DNA of 64,000 bases from Helicobacter pylori (GCF_001653455.1 NZ_CP011486.1:620001-684000), one strand, 5' to 3'; positions 8,153 to 19,181 are shown, counted from the stretch's first letter. The notes: generated by a model not told the origin, from the sequence alone. Numbers and translations are program-made.

Positions 8153-10867
8153 ATTAAAAAATTTATTCTATCTTCTCTTGTTTTCGCATGTATGAATACC
8201 AGCGTTGAAGCTTTAGAAAACAACGGCTCTAAACCAAGCGATTTGGCTTCTCCAAAAGAAACCGAAGTTCAAAAAAATGAAGCCCAAAACGAAACCTCTC
8301 AAGCCAATCAAACGCCTAAAGAAATGAAAGTCAAGTCCATTTCTTATGTGGGGCTTTCTTACATGTCTGACATGCTCGCTAATGAGATTGTAAAGATTCG
8401 TGTGGGCGATATTGTGGATTCTAAAAGAATAGACACCGCTGTTTTGGCCTTGTTCAATCAAGGGTATTTTAAAGATGTTTATGCCACTTTTGAAGGCGGT
8501 ATATTGGAATTTCATTTTGATGAAAAAGCCAGAATTGCCGGGGTAGAAATCAAAGGTTATGGGACTGAAAAAGAAAAAGACGGCTTAAAATCCCAAATGG
8601 GGATCAAAAAGGGCGATACCTTTGATGAGCAAAAATTAGAGCATGCTAAAACGGCTTTAAAAACGGCTTTAGAGGGGCAGGGCTATTATGGGAGCGTGGT
8701 GGAAGTGCGCACAGAAAAGGTCAGCGAGGGCGCGTTATTAATCGTGTTTGATGTGAATAGGGGGGATAGTATTTACATCAAACAATCTATTTATGAAGGC
8801 AGCGACAAATTAAAACGCCGTGTGATTGAGTCTTTGAGCGCGAACAAGCAACGAGATTTCATGGGCTGGATGTGGGGCTTGAATGACGGAAAGTTACGCC
8901 TAGATCAGCTAGAATACGACTCCATGCGTATCCAAGATGTGTATATGCGTAGGGGTTATTTGGACGCTCATATTTCTTCGCCTTTCTTGAAAACGGATTT
9001 TTCTACCCATGACGCTAAGCTTCATTATAAAGTCAAAGAAGGGATTCAGTATAGGATTTCAGATATTTTAATAGAGATTGACAACCCAGTAGTCCCCTTA
9101 AAAACCTTAGAAAAAGCGCTTAAAGTGAAAAGGAAAGATGTCTTTAACATTGAGCATTTAAGAGCGGATGCACAAATTTTAAAAACCGAAATCGCTGATA
9201 AGGGCTATGCGTTTGCAGTGGTGAAACCAGACTTGGATAAGGACGAAAAAAACGGGCTTGTGAAAGTCATTTATCGCATTGAAGTGGGCGATATGGTGCA
9301 TATTAATGATGTCATCATTTCAGGGAATCAGCGCACGAGCGATAGGATCATTAGAAGGGAGATATTATTAGGGCCAAAAGATAAATACAGCTTGACTAAA
9401 TTAAGAAATTCTGAAAATTCTTTGAGGCGTTTAGGGTTTTTCTCTAAAGTCAAAATTGAAGAAAAAAGGGTTAATAGCTCGCTTATGGATTTATTAGTGA
9501 GCGTGGAAGAGGGGCGCACTGGGCAGTTGCAATTCGGGTTAGGCTATGGCTCTTATGGAGGGCTTATGTTTAATGGGAGCGTGAGCGAAAGAAACCTTTT
9601 TGGCACAGGGCAAAACATGAGCTTGTATGCTAACATTGCTACAGGGGGGGGGAGATCTTATCCTGGCATGCCAAAGGGAGCGGGGCGTATGTTCGCTGGG
9701 AATTTGAGCTTGACTAACCCAAGGATTTTTGACAGCTGGTATAGCTCTACGATCAACCTTTATGCGGATTATAGGATAAGCTATCAATACATTCAGCAGG
9801 GCGGAGGCTTTGGCGTGAATGTTGGGCGCATGCTGGGTAATAGGACTCATATTAGCTTAGGGTATAACTTGAATGTTACCAAACTCCTTGGTTTCAGTAG
9901 CCCCTTATACAACCGCTACTACTCCTCTGTTAATGAAGTGGTTTCTCCAAGACAATGTTCTACCCCCGCATCGGTGATTATCAACCGCTTATCAGGCGGT
10001 AAGACTCCGCTACAACCTGAAAGCTGTTCTAGTCCTGGGGCGATTACAACTTCACCAGAAATAAGAGGTATTTGGGATAGGGATTACCACACGCCTATCA
10101 CTAGCTCTTTCACTCTTGATCTAAGCTATGACAACACCGATGATTATTATTTCCCTAGAAATGGGGTTATCTTTAGTTCCTATGCGACGATGTCCGGTTT
10201 GCCAAGCTCTGGCACGCTCAATTCTTGGAACGGGTTAGGCGGGAATGTCCGTAACACTAAAGTTTATGGTAAATTCGCCGCTTACCACCATTTGCAAAAA
10301 TATTTATTGATAGATTTGATCGCTCGCTTTAAAACGCAAGGAGGTTATATCTTTAGGTATAACACCGATGATTACTTGCCCTTGAACTCCACTTTCTACA
10401 TGGGGGGCGTAACCACGGTGAGAGGCTTTAGGAACGGCTCCATCACGCCTAAAGATGAATATGGCTTGTGGCTTGGAGGCGATGGGATTTTTACCGCTTC
10501 TACTGAATTGAGCTATGGCGTGTTGAAAGCGGCTAAAATGCGTTTAGCGTGGTTTTTTGACTTTGGTTTCTTGACCTTTAAAACCCCAACTAGAGGGAGT
10601 TTCTTCTATAACGCTCCCACCACGACAGCGAATTTTAAAGACTATGGCGTTGTAGGGGCTGGGTTTGAAAGAGCGACTTGGAGGGCTTCTACAGGCTTAC
10701 AAATTGAATGGATTTCGCCCATGGGGCCTTTGGTGCTCATCTTCCCTATAGCGTTCTTCAACCAGTGGGGCGATGGCAATGGCAAGAAATGTAAAGGGCT
10801 ATGCTTCAACCCTAACATGGACGATTACACGCAACACTTTGAATTTTCTATGGGAACAAGGTTTTAA
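8153..10867 (+). CDS. bamA: outer membrane protein assembly factor BamA
   Basis: BamA (Omp85) inserts beta-barrel proteins into the outer membrane. The first ATG is at 8192, but translation open in frame from ATT at 8153 gives [22 protein letters not shown], a normal signal peptide. AAGGA at 8141-8145 is well spaced for that ATT, so I place the start there, giving 904 residues. POTRA-type repeats span about residues 60-440, and a 16-strand barrel follows. The barrel shows VRGFRNGSI, the conserved VRGF motif of loop 6, and ends in Phe (FEFSMGTRF). A run of nine G lies in frame at 9644-9652. The gene sits between two menaquinone genes, and mqnC begins one base after its stop. Confidence 0.94.
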   Translation: MKKFILSSLVFACMNTSVEALENNGSKPSDLASPKETEVQKNEAQNETSQANQTPKEMKVKSISYVGLSYMSDMLANEIVKIRVGDIVDSKRIDTAVLALFNQGYFKDVYATFEGGILEFHFDEKARIAGVEIKGYGTEKEKDGLKSQMGIKKGDTFDEQKLEHAKTALKTALEGQGYYGSVVEVRTEKVSEGALLIVFDVNRGDSIYIKQSIYEGSDKLKRRVIESLSANKQRDFMGWMWGLNDGKLRLDQLEYDSMRIQDVYMRRGYLDAHISSPFLKTDFSTHDAKLHYKVKEGIQYRISDILIEIDNPVVPLKTLEKALKVKRKDVFNIEHLRADAQILKTEIADKGYAFAVVKPDLDKDEKNGLVKVIYRIEVGDMVHINDVIISGNQRTSDRIIRREILLGPKDKYSLTKLRNSENSLRRLGFFSKVKIEEKRVNSSLMDLLVSVEEGRTGQLQFGLGYGSYGGLMFNGSVSERNLFGTGQNMSLYANIATGGGRSYPGMPKGAGRMFAGNLSLTNPRIFDSWYSSTINLYADYRISYQYIQQGGGFGVNVGRMLGNRTHISLGYNLNVTKLLGFSSPLYNRYYSSVNEVVSPRQCSTPASVIINRLSGGKTPLQPESCSSPGAITTSPEIRGIWDRDYHTPITSSFTLDLSYDNTDDYYFPRNGVIFSSYATMSGLPSSGTLNSWNGLGGNVRNTKVYGKFAAYHHLQKYLLIDLIARFKTQGGYIFRYNTDDYLPLNSTFYMGGVTTVRGFRNGSITPKDEYGLWLGGDGIFTASTELSYGVLKAAKMRLAWFFDFGFLTFKTPTRGSFFYNAPTTTANFKDYGVVGAGFERATWRASTGLQIEWISPMGPLVLIFPIAFFNQWGDGNGKKCKGLCFNPNMDDYTQHFEFSMGTRF

Positions 10868-10868
10868 A

Positions 10869-11930
10869 ATGCGCACCAACAGAGAAGAAATGTTAGATCT
10901 AATGAAAAACGCGCCCTTGAAAGAATTAGGGCAAAGGGCTTTGAGAGTGAAACAACGCTTGCACCCTGAAAACTTGACGACTTTCATTGTGGATAGGAAT
11001 ATCAATTACACCAATATTTGTTTTGTGGATTGCAAGTTTTGCGCGTTCAAGCGCACCCTAAAAGAAAAAGACGCTTATGTGTTGAGCTATGAAGAAATTG
11101 ATCAAAAAATTGAAGAATTGCTCGCTATTGGTGGCACGCAGATCCTCTTTCAAGGGGGGGTGCACCCGCAGCTCAAAATAGACTATTATGAAAATTTAGT
11201 GAGCCATATCGCTCAAAAATTCCCCACTATCACTATCCATGGTTTTAGTGCGGTTGAAATTGATTACATTTCTAAAATCTCTAAATTGTCCTTAAAAGAA
11301 GTTTTAGAAAGGTTGAAAAACGCCGGTTTAAGCTCCATTCCAGGGGCCGGTGCAGAAATACTAAGCGATAGGGTGCGCGATGTGATCGCGCCTAAAAAAT
11401 TGAGCAGTGATCGGTGGGTTGAAGTCCATAGAATGGCGCATCTTTGCGGGATCAAAAGCACGGCTACCATGATGTTTGGGAGCGTGGATAATGAAGAAGA
11501 TGTGATAGAGCATCTCCAAAGGGTGCGCGATTTGCAAGATGAAACCGGCGGCTTTAGGGCTTTTATTTTATGGAGCTTTCAGCCTAATAACACCCCCCTA
11601 AAAGAAGAAATCCCTAGCATTAAAAAAGCGAGTTCCAATCGGTATTTACGCTATTTGGCATGCAGTAGGATTTTTTTAGATAACATTCAAAACATACAAA
11701 GTTCATGGGTTACTCAAGGCTCTATGATAGGGCAGTTAGCCTTATTGTTTGGAGCGAATGATTTAGGGAGCGTGATGATGGAAGAAAATGTAGTGAAAGC
11801 GGCCGGGACGAGTTTTTGCATGAATGAAGCGGAAATGATAGAGCTTATTGAAGACATTGGGAGTGTGGCGGCTAAACGAAACACCGCTTATGAAATCTTA
11901 AAACGATACCCTGTTAGAGCAAAGGTATAA
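10869..11930 (+). CDS. mqnC: cyclic dehypoxanthinyl futalosine synthase (radical SAM)
   Basis: MqnC cyclises dehypoxanthine futalosine, a later step of the futalosine menaquinone pathway. The 353-residue protein has C51-x3-C55-x2-C58 in CFVDCKFCAFKR. It has MqnC-type motifs GGTQILFQGGVHP, SSIPGAGAEILSDRVR and TATMMFGSVDNEED, differing from MqnE at GAGAEI. The frame is open upstream inside bamA. I choose the ATG at 10869, one base after the bamA stop, because the family N-terminus begins there and GAACAAGG just before it can bind ribosomes. This tight spacing suggests coupling to bamA. Confidence 0.94.
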   Translation: MRTNREEMLDLMKNAPLKELGQRALRVKQRLHPENLTTFIVDRNINYTNICFVDCKFCAFKRTLKEKDAYVLSYEEIDQKIEELLAIGGTQILFQGGVHPQLKIDYYENLVSHIAQKFPTITIHGFSAVEIDYISKISKLSLKEVLERLKNAGLSSIPGAGAEILSDRVRDVIAPKKLSSDRWVEVHRMAHLCGIKSTATMMFGSVDNEEDVIEHLQRVRDLQDETGGFRAFILWSFQPNNTPLKEEIPSIKKASSNRYLRYLACSRIFLDNIQNIQSSWVTQGSMIGQLALLFGANDLGSVMMEENVVKAAGTSFCMNEAEMIELIEDIGSVAAKRNTAYEILKRYPVRAKV

Positions 11931-11935
11931 AGAGC

Positions 11936-13234
11936 ATGAAAAAAATTTTAATCATTTTATTATTAGGAGTTTTTATGGGGTTACAAGCGAGCGCTTTGAC
12001 ACACCAAGAGATCAATCAAGCTAAAGTCCCTGTGATTTATGAAGAAAACCATTTGTTGCCCATGGGGTTTATCCATTTAGCTTTTAGGGGGGGTGGGAGC
12101 TTGGGCGATAAAAATCAGCTGGGCTTAGCGAAATTGTTCGCGCAAGTTTTAAACGAAGGCACTAAAGAGCTTGGCGCGGTGGGGTTTGCACAACTTTTAG
12201 AGCAAAAAGCGATCAGTTTGAATGTGGATACCAGCACAGAAGATTTGCAAATCACTTTAGAATTTTTGAAAGAATACGAAGATGAAGCCATAACGCGCTT
12301 AAAAGAGCTTTTAAAATCCCCTAATTTCACGCAAAACGCCTTAGAAAAAGTTAGAACGAGAATGTTAGCCCAACTTTTGCAAAAAGAAAGCGATTTTGAC
12401 TATTTAGCCAAATTGACTTTAAAACAAGAACTTTTCGCTAACACCCCTTTAGCTAATGCGTCTTTAGGCACTAAAGAGAGCCTTCAAAAAATCAAGCTAG
12501 ACGATTTGAAACAACAATTTACTAAGGTTTTTGAACTCAATAAGCTCGTGGTGGTGCTTGGGGGCGATTTAAAAATGGATCAAACCCTTAAGCGTTTGGA
12601 TAACGCTCTTAATTTCTTGCCGCAAGGTAAGGCGTATGAAGAGCCTTATTTTGAAACAAGCGATAAAAAGAGCGAAAAAATCCTCTATAAAGACACCGAG
12701 CAGGCTTTCGTGTATTTTGGCGCGCCCTTTAAAATCAAAGACTTAAAACAGGATCTAGCGAAATCTAAAGTGATGATGTTTGTGCTTGGGGGAGGGTTTG
12801 GCTCTCGTTTGATGGAAAAAATCAGGGTTCAAGAGGGCTTAGCTTATAGCGTGTATATCCATTCTAATTTTTCTAAAGTGGCGCATTTTGCAAGCGGGTA
12901 TTTGCAAACCAAGCTCAGCACTCAAGCTAAAAGCGTCGCCTTAGTTAAAAAAATCGTTAAGGAATTTGCAGAAAAAGGCATGACCCAACAAGAATTAGAC
13001 GACGCTAAAAAGTTTTTACTAGGCTCTGAGCCTTTAAGGAATGAAACGCTTTCTAGCCGCTTGAACACCACTTACAACTATTTTTATTTAGGGTTGCCTT
13101 TAGATTTTAAAAAAACATTGCTTGATCAAATCCAAAAAATGAGTTTGAAAGAAATCAACGATTTCATTAAAGCGCACACCGAAATCAATGATTTGACCTT
13201 TGCCATTGTGAGCAATAAGAAGAAGGATAAATAA
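11936..13234 (+). CDS. ymxG: M16-family zinc peptidase-like protein, probably catalytically inactive
   Basis: The 432-residue protein has a signal peptide ([20 protein letters not shown]) and two M16 domains. In active M16 peptidases the first domain carries HxxEH. Here the equivalent stretch is [14 protein letters not shown], so both histidines and the glutamate are missing. The substrate-binding second domain keeps [22 protein letters not shown], the typical R/Y region. This pattern is that of the non-catalytic partner in M16B heterodimers. An active partner would be encoded elsewhere (HP1012 in 26695, from memory). It follows mqnC by five bases and overlaps gatB by one base. Confidence 0.85.
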   Translation: MKKILIILLLGVFMGLQASALTHQEINQAKVPVIYEENHLLPMGFIHLAFRGGGSLGDKNQLGLAKLFAQVLNEGTKELGAVGFAQLLEQKAISLNVDTSTEDLQITLEFLKEYEDEAITRLKELLKSPNFTQNALEKVRTRMLAQLLQKESDFDYLAKLTLKQELFANTPLANASLGTKESLQKIKLDDLKQQFTKVFELNKLVVVLGGDLKMDQTLKRLDNALNFLPQGKAYEEPYFETSDKKSEKILYKDTEQAFVYFGAPFKIKDLKQDLAKSKVMMFVLGGGFGSRLMEKIRVQEGLAYSVYIHSNFSKVAHFASGYLQTKLSTQAKSVALVKKIVKEFAEKGMTQQELDDAKKFLLGSEPLRNETLSSRLNTTYNYFYLGLPLDFKKTLLDQIQKMSLKEINDFIKAHTEINDLTFAIVSNKKKDK

Positions 13235-14658
13235 TGCCGTTTGAAGCTGTAATCGGGCTAGAAGTCCATGTCCAACTCAACACCAAAACCAAAATCTTTT
13301 GCTCTTGCTCTACAAGTTTTGGAGAATCCCCTAATTCTAACACCTGCCCTGTGTGTTTGGGCTTGCCGGGAGCTTTGCCGGTATTGAATAAAGAAGTGGT
13401 TAAAAAAGCCATCCAATTAGGCACAGCCCTTGAAGCCAATATCAATCAAAATTCCATTTTTGCAAGAAAAAATTATTTTTACCCTGATTTGCCTAAAGCT
13501 TATCAAATCTCGCAATTTGAAGTCCCTATTGTGAGCGATGGGAAATTAGAAATTGACACTCAAGAGGGCGTCAAAATCGTGCGTATTGAAAGGGCTCACA
13601 TGGAAGAAGATGCCGGTAAAAATATCCATGAGGGCGGTTATTCTTTGGTGGATTTGAACCGCGCTTGCACCCCTTTATTAGAAATTGTCAGTAAGCCGGA
13701 CATGAAAAATAGCGAAGAAGCCATTGCGTATTTGAAAAAGCTTCATGCTATCGTGCGTTTTATAGGGATTTCTGATGCGAACATGCAAGAGGGGAATTTC
13801 AGGTGCGATGCGAATGTTTCCATCAGGCCTAAGGGCGATGAAAAGCTTTACACAAGAGTGGAGATTAAAAATTTAAATAGTTTTAGATTTATCGCTAAAG
13901 CGATTGAATATGAAATAGAGCGCCAAAGCGCGGCGTGGGAAAGCGGGCGTTATAATGAAGAGGTGGTTCAAGAAACGCGCCTTTTTGACACTGCTAAAGG
14001 GATCACCCTTTCTATGCGTAATAAAGAAGAGTCGGCGGATTACCGCTATTTTAAAGATCCGGATTTGTATCCTGTGTTTATCAATGAAAAATTTTTAAAA
14101 GAAGCTCAAAAGATCAACGAATTGCCTAGCACGAAAAAAATCCGCTACATGAAAGATTTTAACCTTAAAGAAGACGATGCGAATTTATTGGTGAGCGATC
14201 CTTTATTGGCAGAGTATTTTGAAAGCATGCTTAATCTTGGGGTTAAGGCTAAAACGAGCGTTACATGGCTTTGCGTGGAATTGTTAGGGCGCTTGAAAGC
14301 TGAGATCACTTTAGAAAATTGCGGGGTTAGCGCTCACACGCTAGGCGCTTTAGCCAAACGAATCGATGAGGGCAAAATTTCTGGCAAGAGCGCTAAAGAT
14401 GTGTTAGACAGGCTTTTAGAAGAGCGTGGGGGCGATGTGGATGCACTCATTGAACAAATGGGCTTGTCTCAAGTCAATGATACAGAAGCGATAGTTAAAG
14501 TAATAGAAGAAGTGCTTAAAAACAACGCCGATAAGGTGCTTGAATACAAAAGCGGTAAGGACAAGCTTTTTGGGTTTTTTGTAGGCCAAGCGATGAAAAA
14601 TCTCAAAGGCGCTAATCCTAGCGTGGTGAATGCTATTTTGAAAGAGAAATTGGATTAA
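13234..14658 (+). CDS. gatB: Asp-tRNA(Asn)/Glu-tRNA(Gln) amidotransferase subunit B
   Basis: GatB is the tRNA-binding and kinase subunit of GatCAB, which amidates mischarged Glu-tRNA(Gln) and Asp-tRNA(Asn). H. pylori lacks GlnRS, so the enzyme is essential there. The 474-residue length is normal. Motifs include [45 protein letters not shown] and the [12 protein letters not shown] region, with a C-terminal helical YqeY-like tail ([16 protein letters not shown]). The ATG overlaps the preceding stop (TAATG) and AAGAAGGAT lies just upstream. Confidence 0.97.
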   Translation: MPFEAVIGLEVHVQLNTKTKIFCSCSTSFGESPNSNTCPVCLGLPGALPVLNKEVVKKAIQLGTALEANINQNSIFARKNYFYPDLPKAYQISQFEVPIVSDGKLEIDTQEGVKIVRIERAHMEEDAGKNIHEGGYSLVDLNRACTPLLEIVSKPDMKNSEEAIAYLKKLHAIVRFIGISDANMQEGNFRCDANVSIRPKGDEKLYTRVEIKNLNSFRFIAKAIEYEIERQSAAWESGRYNEEVVQETRLFDTAKGITLSMRNKEESADYRYFKDPDLYPVFINEKFLKEAQKINELPSTKKIRYMKDFNLKEDDANLLVSDPLLAEYFESMLNLGVKAKTSVTWLCVELLGRLKAEITLENCGVSAHTLGALAKRIDEGKISGKSAKDVLDRLLEERGGDVDALIEQMGLSQVNDTEAIVKVIEEVLKNNADKVLEYKSGKDKLFGFFVGQAMKNLKGANPSVVNAILKEKLD

Positions 14659-15902
14659 TGAGAAGAATTTTTTCTTATGTTTTAAAAGTTTTGTTGTTGT
14701 TTAGGGTGGTTTATGCAGAGCCTGAATCTAAAGTGGAAGCCTTAGAGGGGAAGAAACAAGATTCTTCTTTGGATAAAAAAATCCGCCAAGAATTGAAGAA
14801 TAAGGAGTTGAAAAACAAGGAAGCAAAAAGTAAAGAAGAAAAGAAAAAGACCGAAGAAAAGAAAGAAGTAAAACCCAAAAGAAAGCCCAGAGCAGAAGTC
14901 CATCATGGGGACGCTAAAAGCCCATCTCAAAAAATTGCGTCTCCTAAAATTAAAGAGAGCGCTAAAGGCGTTCAAAATAAAGGCACTCAAAGTAATGCGC
15001 CAAAACCTGAGGAAAAAGAGACAACCTCTCAAACTCTTGAAAAAAATAAAGGGACAAGCCCTGGCTCGCAATTCAATTCCATTTTTGGCAATCCTGATAA
15101 CGCTACCAATAACACCCTTGAAGATAAAGTCGTGGGGGGCATTTCCTTACTCGTTAATGGCTCGCCTATCACGCTGTATCAAATCCAAGAAGAGCAAGAA
15201 AAATCTAAAGTGAGCAAAGCCCAAGCAAGGGATCGCTTGATCGCTGAACGCATTAAAAACCAAGAAATTGAACGCTTAAAAATCCATGTAGATGATGACA
15301 AGCTAGACCAAGAAATGGCGATGATGGCGCAACAGCAAGGCATGGATTTGGATCATTTCAAACAAATGCTTATGACTGAGGGGCATTATAAACTCTATAG
15401 AGAACAGCTTAAGGAACATTTAGAAATGCAAGAATTGTTGCGTAATATTTTGCTCACTAATGTGGATACTAGCTCTGAAACCAAAATGCGCGAGTATTAC
15501 AACAAACACAAAGAGCAATTCAGTATCCCCACAGAAGTAGAAACCGTGCGCTACACTTCAACGAGTCAAGAGGATTTAGAAAGGGCTATGGCAGATCCTA
15601 ATTTGGAAATTCCAGGGGTAACTAAGGCCAATGAAAAAATAGAGATGAAAACCCTAAACCCTCAAATCGCTCAAGTCTTTATTTCTCATGCTGAAGGCTC
15701 TTTTACGCCTGTTATGAATGGGGGTGGGGGGCAGTTTATCACCTTTTATATCAAGGAAAAAAAGGGTAAAAATGAAGTGAGCTTCAGCCAAGCTAAGCAA
15801 TTCATCGCTCAAAAATTAGTGGAAGAATCTAAAGATAAGATTTTAGAAGAGCATTTTGAAAAAGTGCGCGTCAAGTCTAGGATTGTGATGATTAGAGAGT
15901 GA
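14658..15902 (+). CDS. SurA/PpiC-like periplasmic chaperone
   Basis: The 414-residue protein has a cleavable signal (RIFSYVLKVLLLFRVVYA) and then a very Lys/Glu-rich low-complexity linker at about residues 25-135. A SurA-type N-terminal chaperone domain follows at about 155-290: VVGGISLLVNGSPITLYQI, then the helical QARDRLIAERIKNQEIERL. A C-terminal parvulin-like part contains REYYNKHKEQFSIPTE and NGGGGQFITFYIKEKKG. The parvulin domain is short, so isomerase activity is uncertain. It probably escorts outer membrane proteins to BamA. It overlaps gatB by one base. Confidence 0.8.
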   Translation: MRRIFSYVLKVLLLFRVVYAEPESKVEALEGKKQDSSLDKKIRQELKNKELKNKEAKSKEEKKKTEEKKEVKPKRKPRAEVHHGDAKSPSQKIASPKIKESAKGVQNKGTQSNAPKPEEKETTSQTLEKNKGTSPGSQFNSIFGNPDNATNNTLEDKVVGGISLLVNGSPITLYQIQEEQEKSKVSKAQARDRLIAERIKNQEIERLKIHVDDDKLDQEMAMMAQQQGMDLDHFKQMLMTEGHYKLYREQLKEHLEMQELLRNILLTNVDTSSETKMREYYNKHKEQFSIPTEVETVRYTSTSQEDLERAMADPNLEIPGVTKANEKIEMKTLNPQIAQVFISHAEGSFTPVMNGGGGQFITFYIKEKKGKNEVSFSQAKQFIAQKLVEESKDKILEEHFEKVRVKSRIVMIRE

Positions 15903-15912
15903 TCTTTAGATC

Positions 15913-16923
15913 GTGCAACATTTTAATTTTTTCTATAAAGATTCTCTTTTTTCTATCGCTTTATTAACTTTTGTTATCGCTCTTGTCATTTTATTAGAAC
16001 AGGCTAGGGCGTATTTCACCCAAAAGAAAAACAAAAAATTCTTACAAAAATTCGCTCAAAACCAAAACGCTTATGTGAGTAGTGAAAATTTAGACGAGCT
16101 TTTCAAGCATGTAAAATTTTCTAGTTTGATGTTTTTAGCTAGGGCGTATTCTAAAATCGCTGACATAGAAATGAGTATTGAAATCTTAAAAGGGCTTTTA
16201 GCGCGCCCTTTAAAAGATGAAGAAAAAACCGCTGTTTTGGATTTATTGGCTAAAAATTATTTTAGCGTGGGGTATTTGCAAAAAGCGCAAGACACTTTGA
16301 AAGAGATTTTGCGCTTTTCTCCAAGGAATGTGGAAGCGTTATTGAAACTCATGCATGTGTATGAATTAGAAAAGGATTATTCAAAGGCTTTAGAGACTTT
16401 AGAATGCTTGGAAGAATTAGAGGTCCCTGAAATTGAAACGATCAAAAACTACCTTTATTTAATGCATTTAATAGAGAGTAAGGAAGATGCGAATAAAATC
16501 TTGCATGTGGCAAAAAATTCGCCAGATTTGAAAAAAATCGCTTTGAATTATTTAAAATCTTGCGATGAAAATCTTTTTTGGCAAGAGATCGATAAAACCG
16601 AACGGCTAGAAAATTTAATCGATCTTTTATGGGATCAAAATATCCCTGCTTTTATTTTAGAAAAACATGCTCTTTTGCAAGACATCGCGCGCTCTCAAGG
16701 GTTGCTTTTAGATGGTAAGTTTTGTCAAATCTTTGAATTAGAGGTTTTACGCGCTTTATTGAATAGCCCTATAAAAGCGAATTTGACTTTTGAATACCGC
16801 TGCAAGCATTGCAAACAAATTTTTCCTTTTGAAAGCCATAGATGCCCTGTGTGTTACCAATTAGCGTTTATGGATATGGTGCTTAAAATCTCTAGAAAAA
16901 CGCATGTTATGGGGGTGGATTAG
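15913..16923 (+). CDS. LapB/YciM-like TPR protein with rubredoxin-like zinc site
   Basis: The 336-residue protein has an N-terminal membrane helix (about residues 9-26, IALLTFVIALVILLE). TPR-like helices follow through residues 60-200 (YLQKAQDTLKEILRFSPRN, YSKALETLECLEEL). A C-terminal CKHC (297, 300) and CPVC (311, 314) pair should bind a metal ion. This order is that of LapB, which controls LpxC turnover and LPS synthesis in enterics. Similarity beyond architecture was not tested. GTG start, ten bases after the previous stop, and directly abutting rnhA. Confidence 0.72.
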   Translation: MQHFNFFYKDSLFSIALLTFVIALVILLEQARAYFTQKKNKKFLQKFAQNQNAYVSSENLDELFKHVKFSSLMFLARAYSKIADIEMSIEILKGLLARPLKDEEKTAVLDLLAKNYFSVGYLQKAQDTLKEILRFSPRNVEALLKLMHVYELEKDYSKALETLECLEELEVPEIETIKNYLYLMHLIESKEDANKILHVAKNSPDLKKIALNYLKSCDENLFWQEIDKTERLENLIDLLWDQNIPAFILEKHALLQDIARSQGLLLDGKFCQIFELEVLRALLNSPIKANLTFEYRCKHCKQIFPFESHRCPVCYQLAFMDMVLKISRKTHVMGVD

Positions 16924-17355
16924 ATGCAAGAAATTGAAATTTTTTGCGATGGCTCTTCTTTGGGCAATCCCGGGCCAGGCGGGTATGCGGCGATTTTACG
17001 CTATAAGGATAAAGAAAAAATCATCAGTGGGGGCGAACAATGCACCACCAATAACCGCATGGAATTAAGGGCGTTGAATGAAGCTTTAAAAATCTTAAAA
17101 CGCCCATGCAATATCACGCTTTATAGCGATTCGCAATATGTGTGTCAAGCGATCAATGTGTGGCTGATTAATTGGCAAAAAAAGAATTTTGCTAAAGTCA
17201 AAAATGTGGATTTGTGGAAAGAATTTTTAGAAGTCTCTCAAGGGCATTCTATTGTGGCTGTTTGGATCAAGGGGCATAACGGGCATGCACAAAATGAGCG
17301 GTGCGATAGTCTCGCTAAATTAGAAGCGCAAAAATGGGTCAAAACGGCCACTTGA
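16924..17355 (+). CDS. rnhA: ribonuclease HI
   Basis: RNase HI cleaves RNA in RNA-DNA hybrids (R-loops, primers). The 143-residue protein has the catalytic acids: Asp9 in CDGSSLGNPGPGGYA, Glu in TNNRMELRALNEAL, Asp in LYSDSQYV and Asp in HAQNERCDSLAK near the C-terminus. The basic handle KGHNGHAQNE is also present. The ATG follows the upstream stop without a gap, and rnc starts 10 bases later. Confidence 0.96.
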   Translation: MQEIEIFCDGSSLGNPGPGGYAAILRYKDKEKIISGGEQCTTNNRMELRALNEALKILKRPCNITLYSDSQYVCQAINVWLINWQKKNFAKVKNVDLWKEFLEVSQGHSIVAVWIKGHNGHAQNERCDSLAKLEAQKWVKTAT

Positions 17356-17365
17356 AAGGGATAAG

Positions 17366-18070
17366 ATGAAAGACAAAAACAATAAGCTTGCAGATTGCCC
17401 TTATATTACGCTAGAAAAAGCTTTAGGGTATTCTTTTAAAGACAAGCATTTATTGGAGCAAGCCTTAACGCATAAATCATGCAAGCTCGCTTTAAACAAC
17501 GAGCGCTTGGAATTTTTAGGCGATGCGGTGTTGGGCTTGGTGATAGGGGAGTTGCTATACCATAAATTTTATCAATACGATGAGGGGAAACTCTCCAAAT
17601 TAAGGGCTTCTATCGTAAGCGCGCAGGGTTTTACGAAATTAGCGAAAGTGATTTCTTTGCAAGATTATTTGCGCGTCTCTTCTTCTGAAGAAACCTCTAA
17701 AGGGAGGGAAAAACCCTCTATTTTATCAAGCGCCTTTGAAGCTTTAATGGCTGGGGTGTATTTGGAGGCAGGGTTAGATAAAGTGCGTAAAATCATGCAA
17801 AATTTGCTCAATCGCACTTACAAGCGTTTGGATTTGGAACATTTGTCTGTGGATTATAAAACCGCTTTGCAAGAATTGACCCAAGCGCAATTTTGCGTGA
17901 TCCCCACTTACCAATTACTCAAAGAAAAAGGGCCCGCTCACCATAAAGAATTTGAAATGGCTTTATACATTCAAAATCAAATGTATGCGACCGCTAAAGG
18001 CAAGAGTAAAAAAGAAGCCGAACAGCAATGCGCCTATCAAGCGCTCCAAAAACTTAAGGGGATAAAATGA
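17366..18070 (+). CDS. rnc: ribonuclease III
   Basis: RNase III cuts double-stranded RNA, including rRNA precursors and antisense duplexes. The 234-residue protein has the signature [16 protein letters not shown] at about 45-60 with Glu and Asp metal ligands. The second acid cluster is [16 protein letters not shown], and a C-terminal double-stranded RNA-binding domain ([13 protein letters not shown] through [17 protein letters not shown]) follows. The last four bases overlap the aroC start (ATGA), which points to coupling. Confidence 0.96.
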   Translation: MKDKNNKLADCPYITLEKALGYSFKDKHLLEQALTHKSCKLALNNERLEFLGDAVLGLVIGELLYHKFYQYDEGKLSKLRASIVSAQGFTKLAKVISLQDYLRVSSSEETSKGREKPSILSSAFEALMAGVYLEAGLDKVRKIMQNLLNRTYKRLDLEHLSVDYKTALQELTQAQFCVIPTYQLLKEKGPAHHKEFEMALYIQNQMYATAKGKSKKEAEQQCAYQALQKLKGIK

Positions 18071-19164
18071 ATACTTTAGGGCATTTTTTAAGGCTAACGA
18101 CTTTTGGAGAATCGCATGGGAGCGTCATAGGGGGGGTTTTAGACGGCATGCCTAGTGGGATTAAAATAGACTATGCATTATTAGAAAATGAAATGAAGCG
18201 CCGTCAAGGGGGGAGGAATGTTTTCACCACGCCACGAAAAGAAGACGATAAAGTGGAAATAACAAGCGGGGTTTTTGAAGATTTCAGCACAGGGACGCCC
18301 ATAGGGTTTTTAATCCACAATCAAAGGGCTAGGAGCAAGGATTACGATAACATTAAAAACCTTTTCAGACCTAGCCATGCGGATTTCACTTATTTTTATA
18401 AATACGGCATCAGAGATTTTAGGGGTGGGGGGAGGAGTTCGGCCAGAGAGAGCGCTATAAGAGTGGCAGCTGGGGCGTTTGCTAAAATGCTTTTAAAAGA
18501 AATTGGCATTGTTTGTGAAAGCGGGATTATGAAGATTGGGGGCATTGAAGCCAAAAATTACGATTTCAATCATGCTTTAGAAAGTGAAATTTTTGCCCTG
18601 GATAAAGAACAAGAAGAAGCGCAAAAAACAGCCATTCAAAACGCTATCAAAAACCACGATAGCATAGGGGGGGTGGCTTTGATTAGAGCAAGGAGCGTGA
18701 AAAGAAATCAAAAACTCCCCATTGGATTAGGCCAGGGGCTATACGCTAAATTAGACGCTAAAATCGCTGAAGCGATGATGGGGCTTAACGGGGTGAAAGC
18801 GGTTGAAATTGGCAAAGGGGTAGAAAGCTCTTTATTAAAAGGCTCAGAGTATAATGATTTGATGGATCAAAAAGGGTTTTTGAGCAATCGTAGTGGAGGG
18901 ATTTTAGGGGGCATGAGCAATGGGGAAGAGATCATTGTTAAAGTGCATTTTAAACCCACGCCAAGCATTTTCCAACCTCAACCAACCATAGACATTAAGG
19001 GTAATGAATGCGAATGTTTGTTAAAAGGCAGGCATGACCCTTGCATTGCGATTAGAGGGAGTGTGGTGTGTGAGAGTTTGCTCTCGTTAGTGTTGGCCGA
19101 TATGGTATTACTCAATTTGACTTCAAAAATAGAGTATTTAAAAACGATTTATAATGAGAATTAA
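18067..19164 (+). CDS. aroC: chorismate synthase
   Basis: AroC makes chorismate from EPSP with reduced FMN, the last shikimate step. The 365-residue length is normal. Motifs are [38 protein letters not shown], and the C-terminal [31 protein letters not shown] holds the catalytic His. Overlaps rnc by four bases; its downstream neighbour has a separate -10 box. Confidence 0.97.
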   Translation: MNTLGHFLRLTTFGESHGSVIGGVLDGMPSGIKIDYALLENEMKRRQGGRNVFTTPRKEDDKVEITSGVFEDFSTGTPIGFLIHNQRARSKDYDNIKNLFRPSHADFTYFYKYGIRDFRGGGRSSARESAIRVAAGAFAKMLLKEIGIVCESGIMKIGGIEAKNYDFNHALESEIFALDKEQEEAQKTAIQNAIKNHDSIGGVALIRARSVKRNQKLPIGLGQGLYAKLDAKIAEAMMGLNGVKAVEIGKGVESSLLKGSEYNDLMDQKGFLSNRSGGILGGMSNGEEIIVKVHFKPTPSIFQPQPTIDIKGNECECLLKGRHDPCIAIRGSVVCESLLSLVLADMVLLNLTSKIEYLKTIYNEN

Positions 19165-19175
19165 ACGAAATTGGA

Positions 19176-19181
19176 TACAAT
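19176..19181 (+). promoter_or_regulatory. -10 element for the gene at 19201
   Basis: TACAAT lies 20 bases before the ATG at 19201 with AAGGA between them. The implied leader is only about 12 bases. Pattern match only. Confidence 0.4.

Noticed and set aside
14740-15075. A minus-strand gene over the Lys/Glu-rich linker of the chaperone
   Set aside because: The Phe/Leu-rich reading is simply the complement of AAG/GAA codons in the plus-strand gene.
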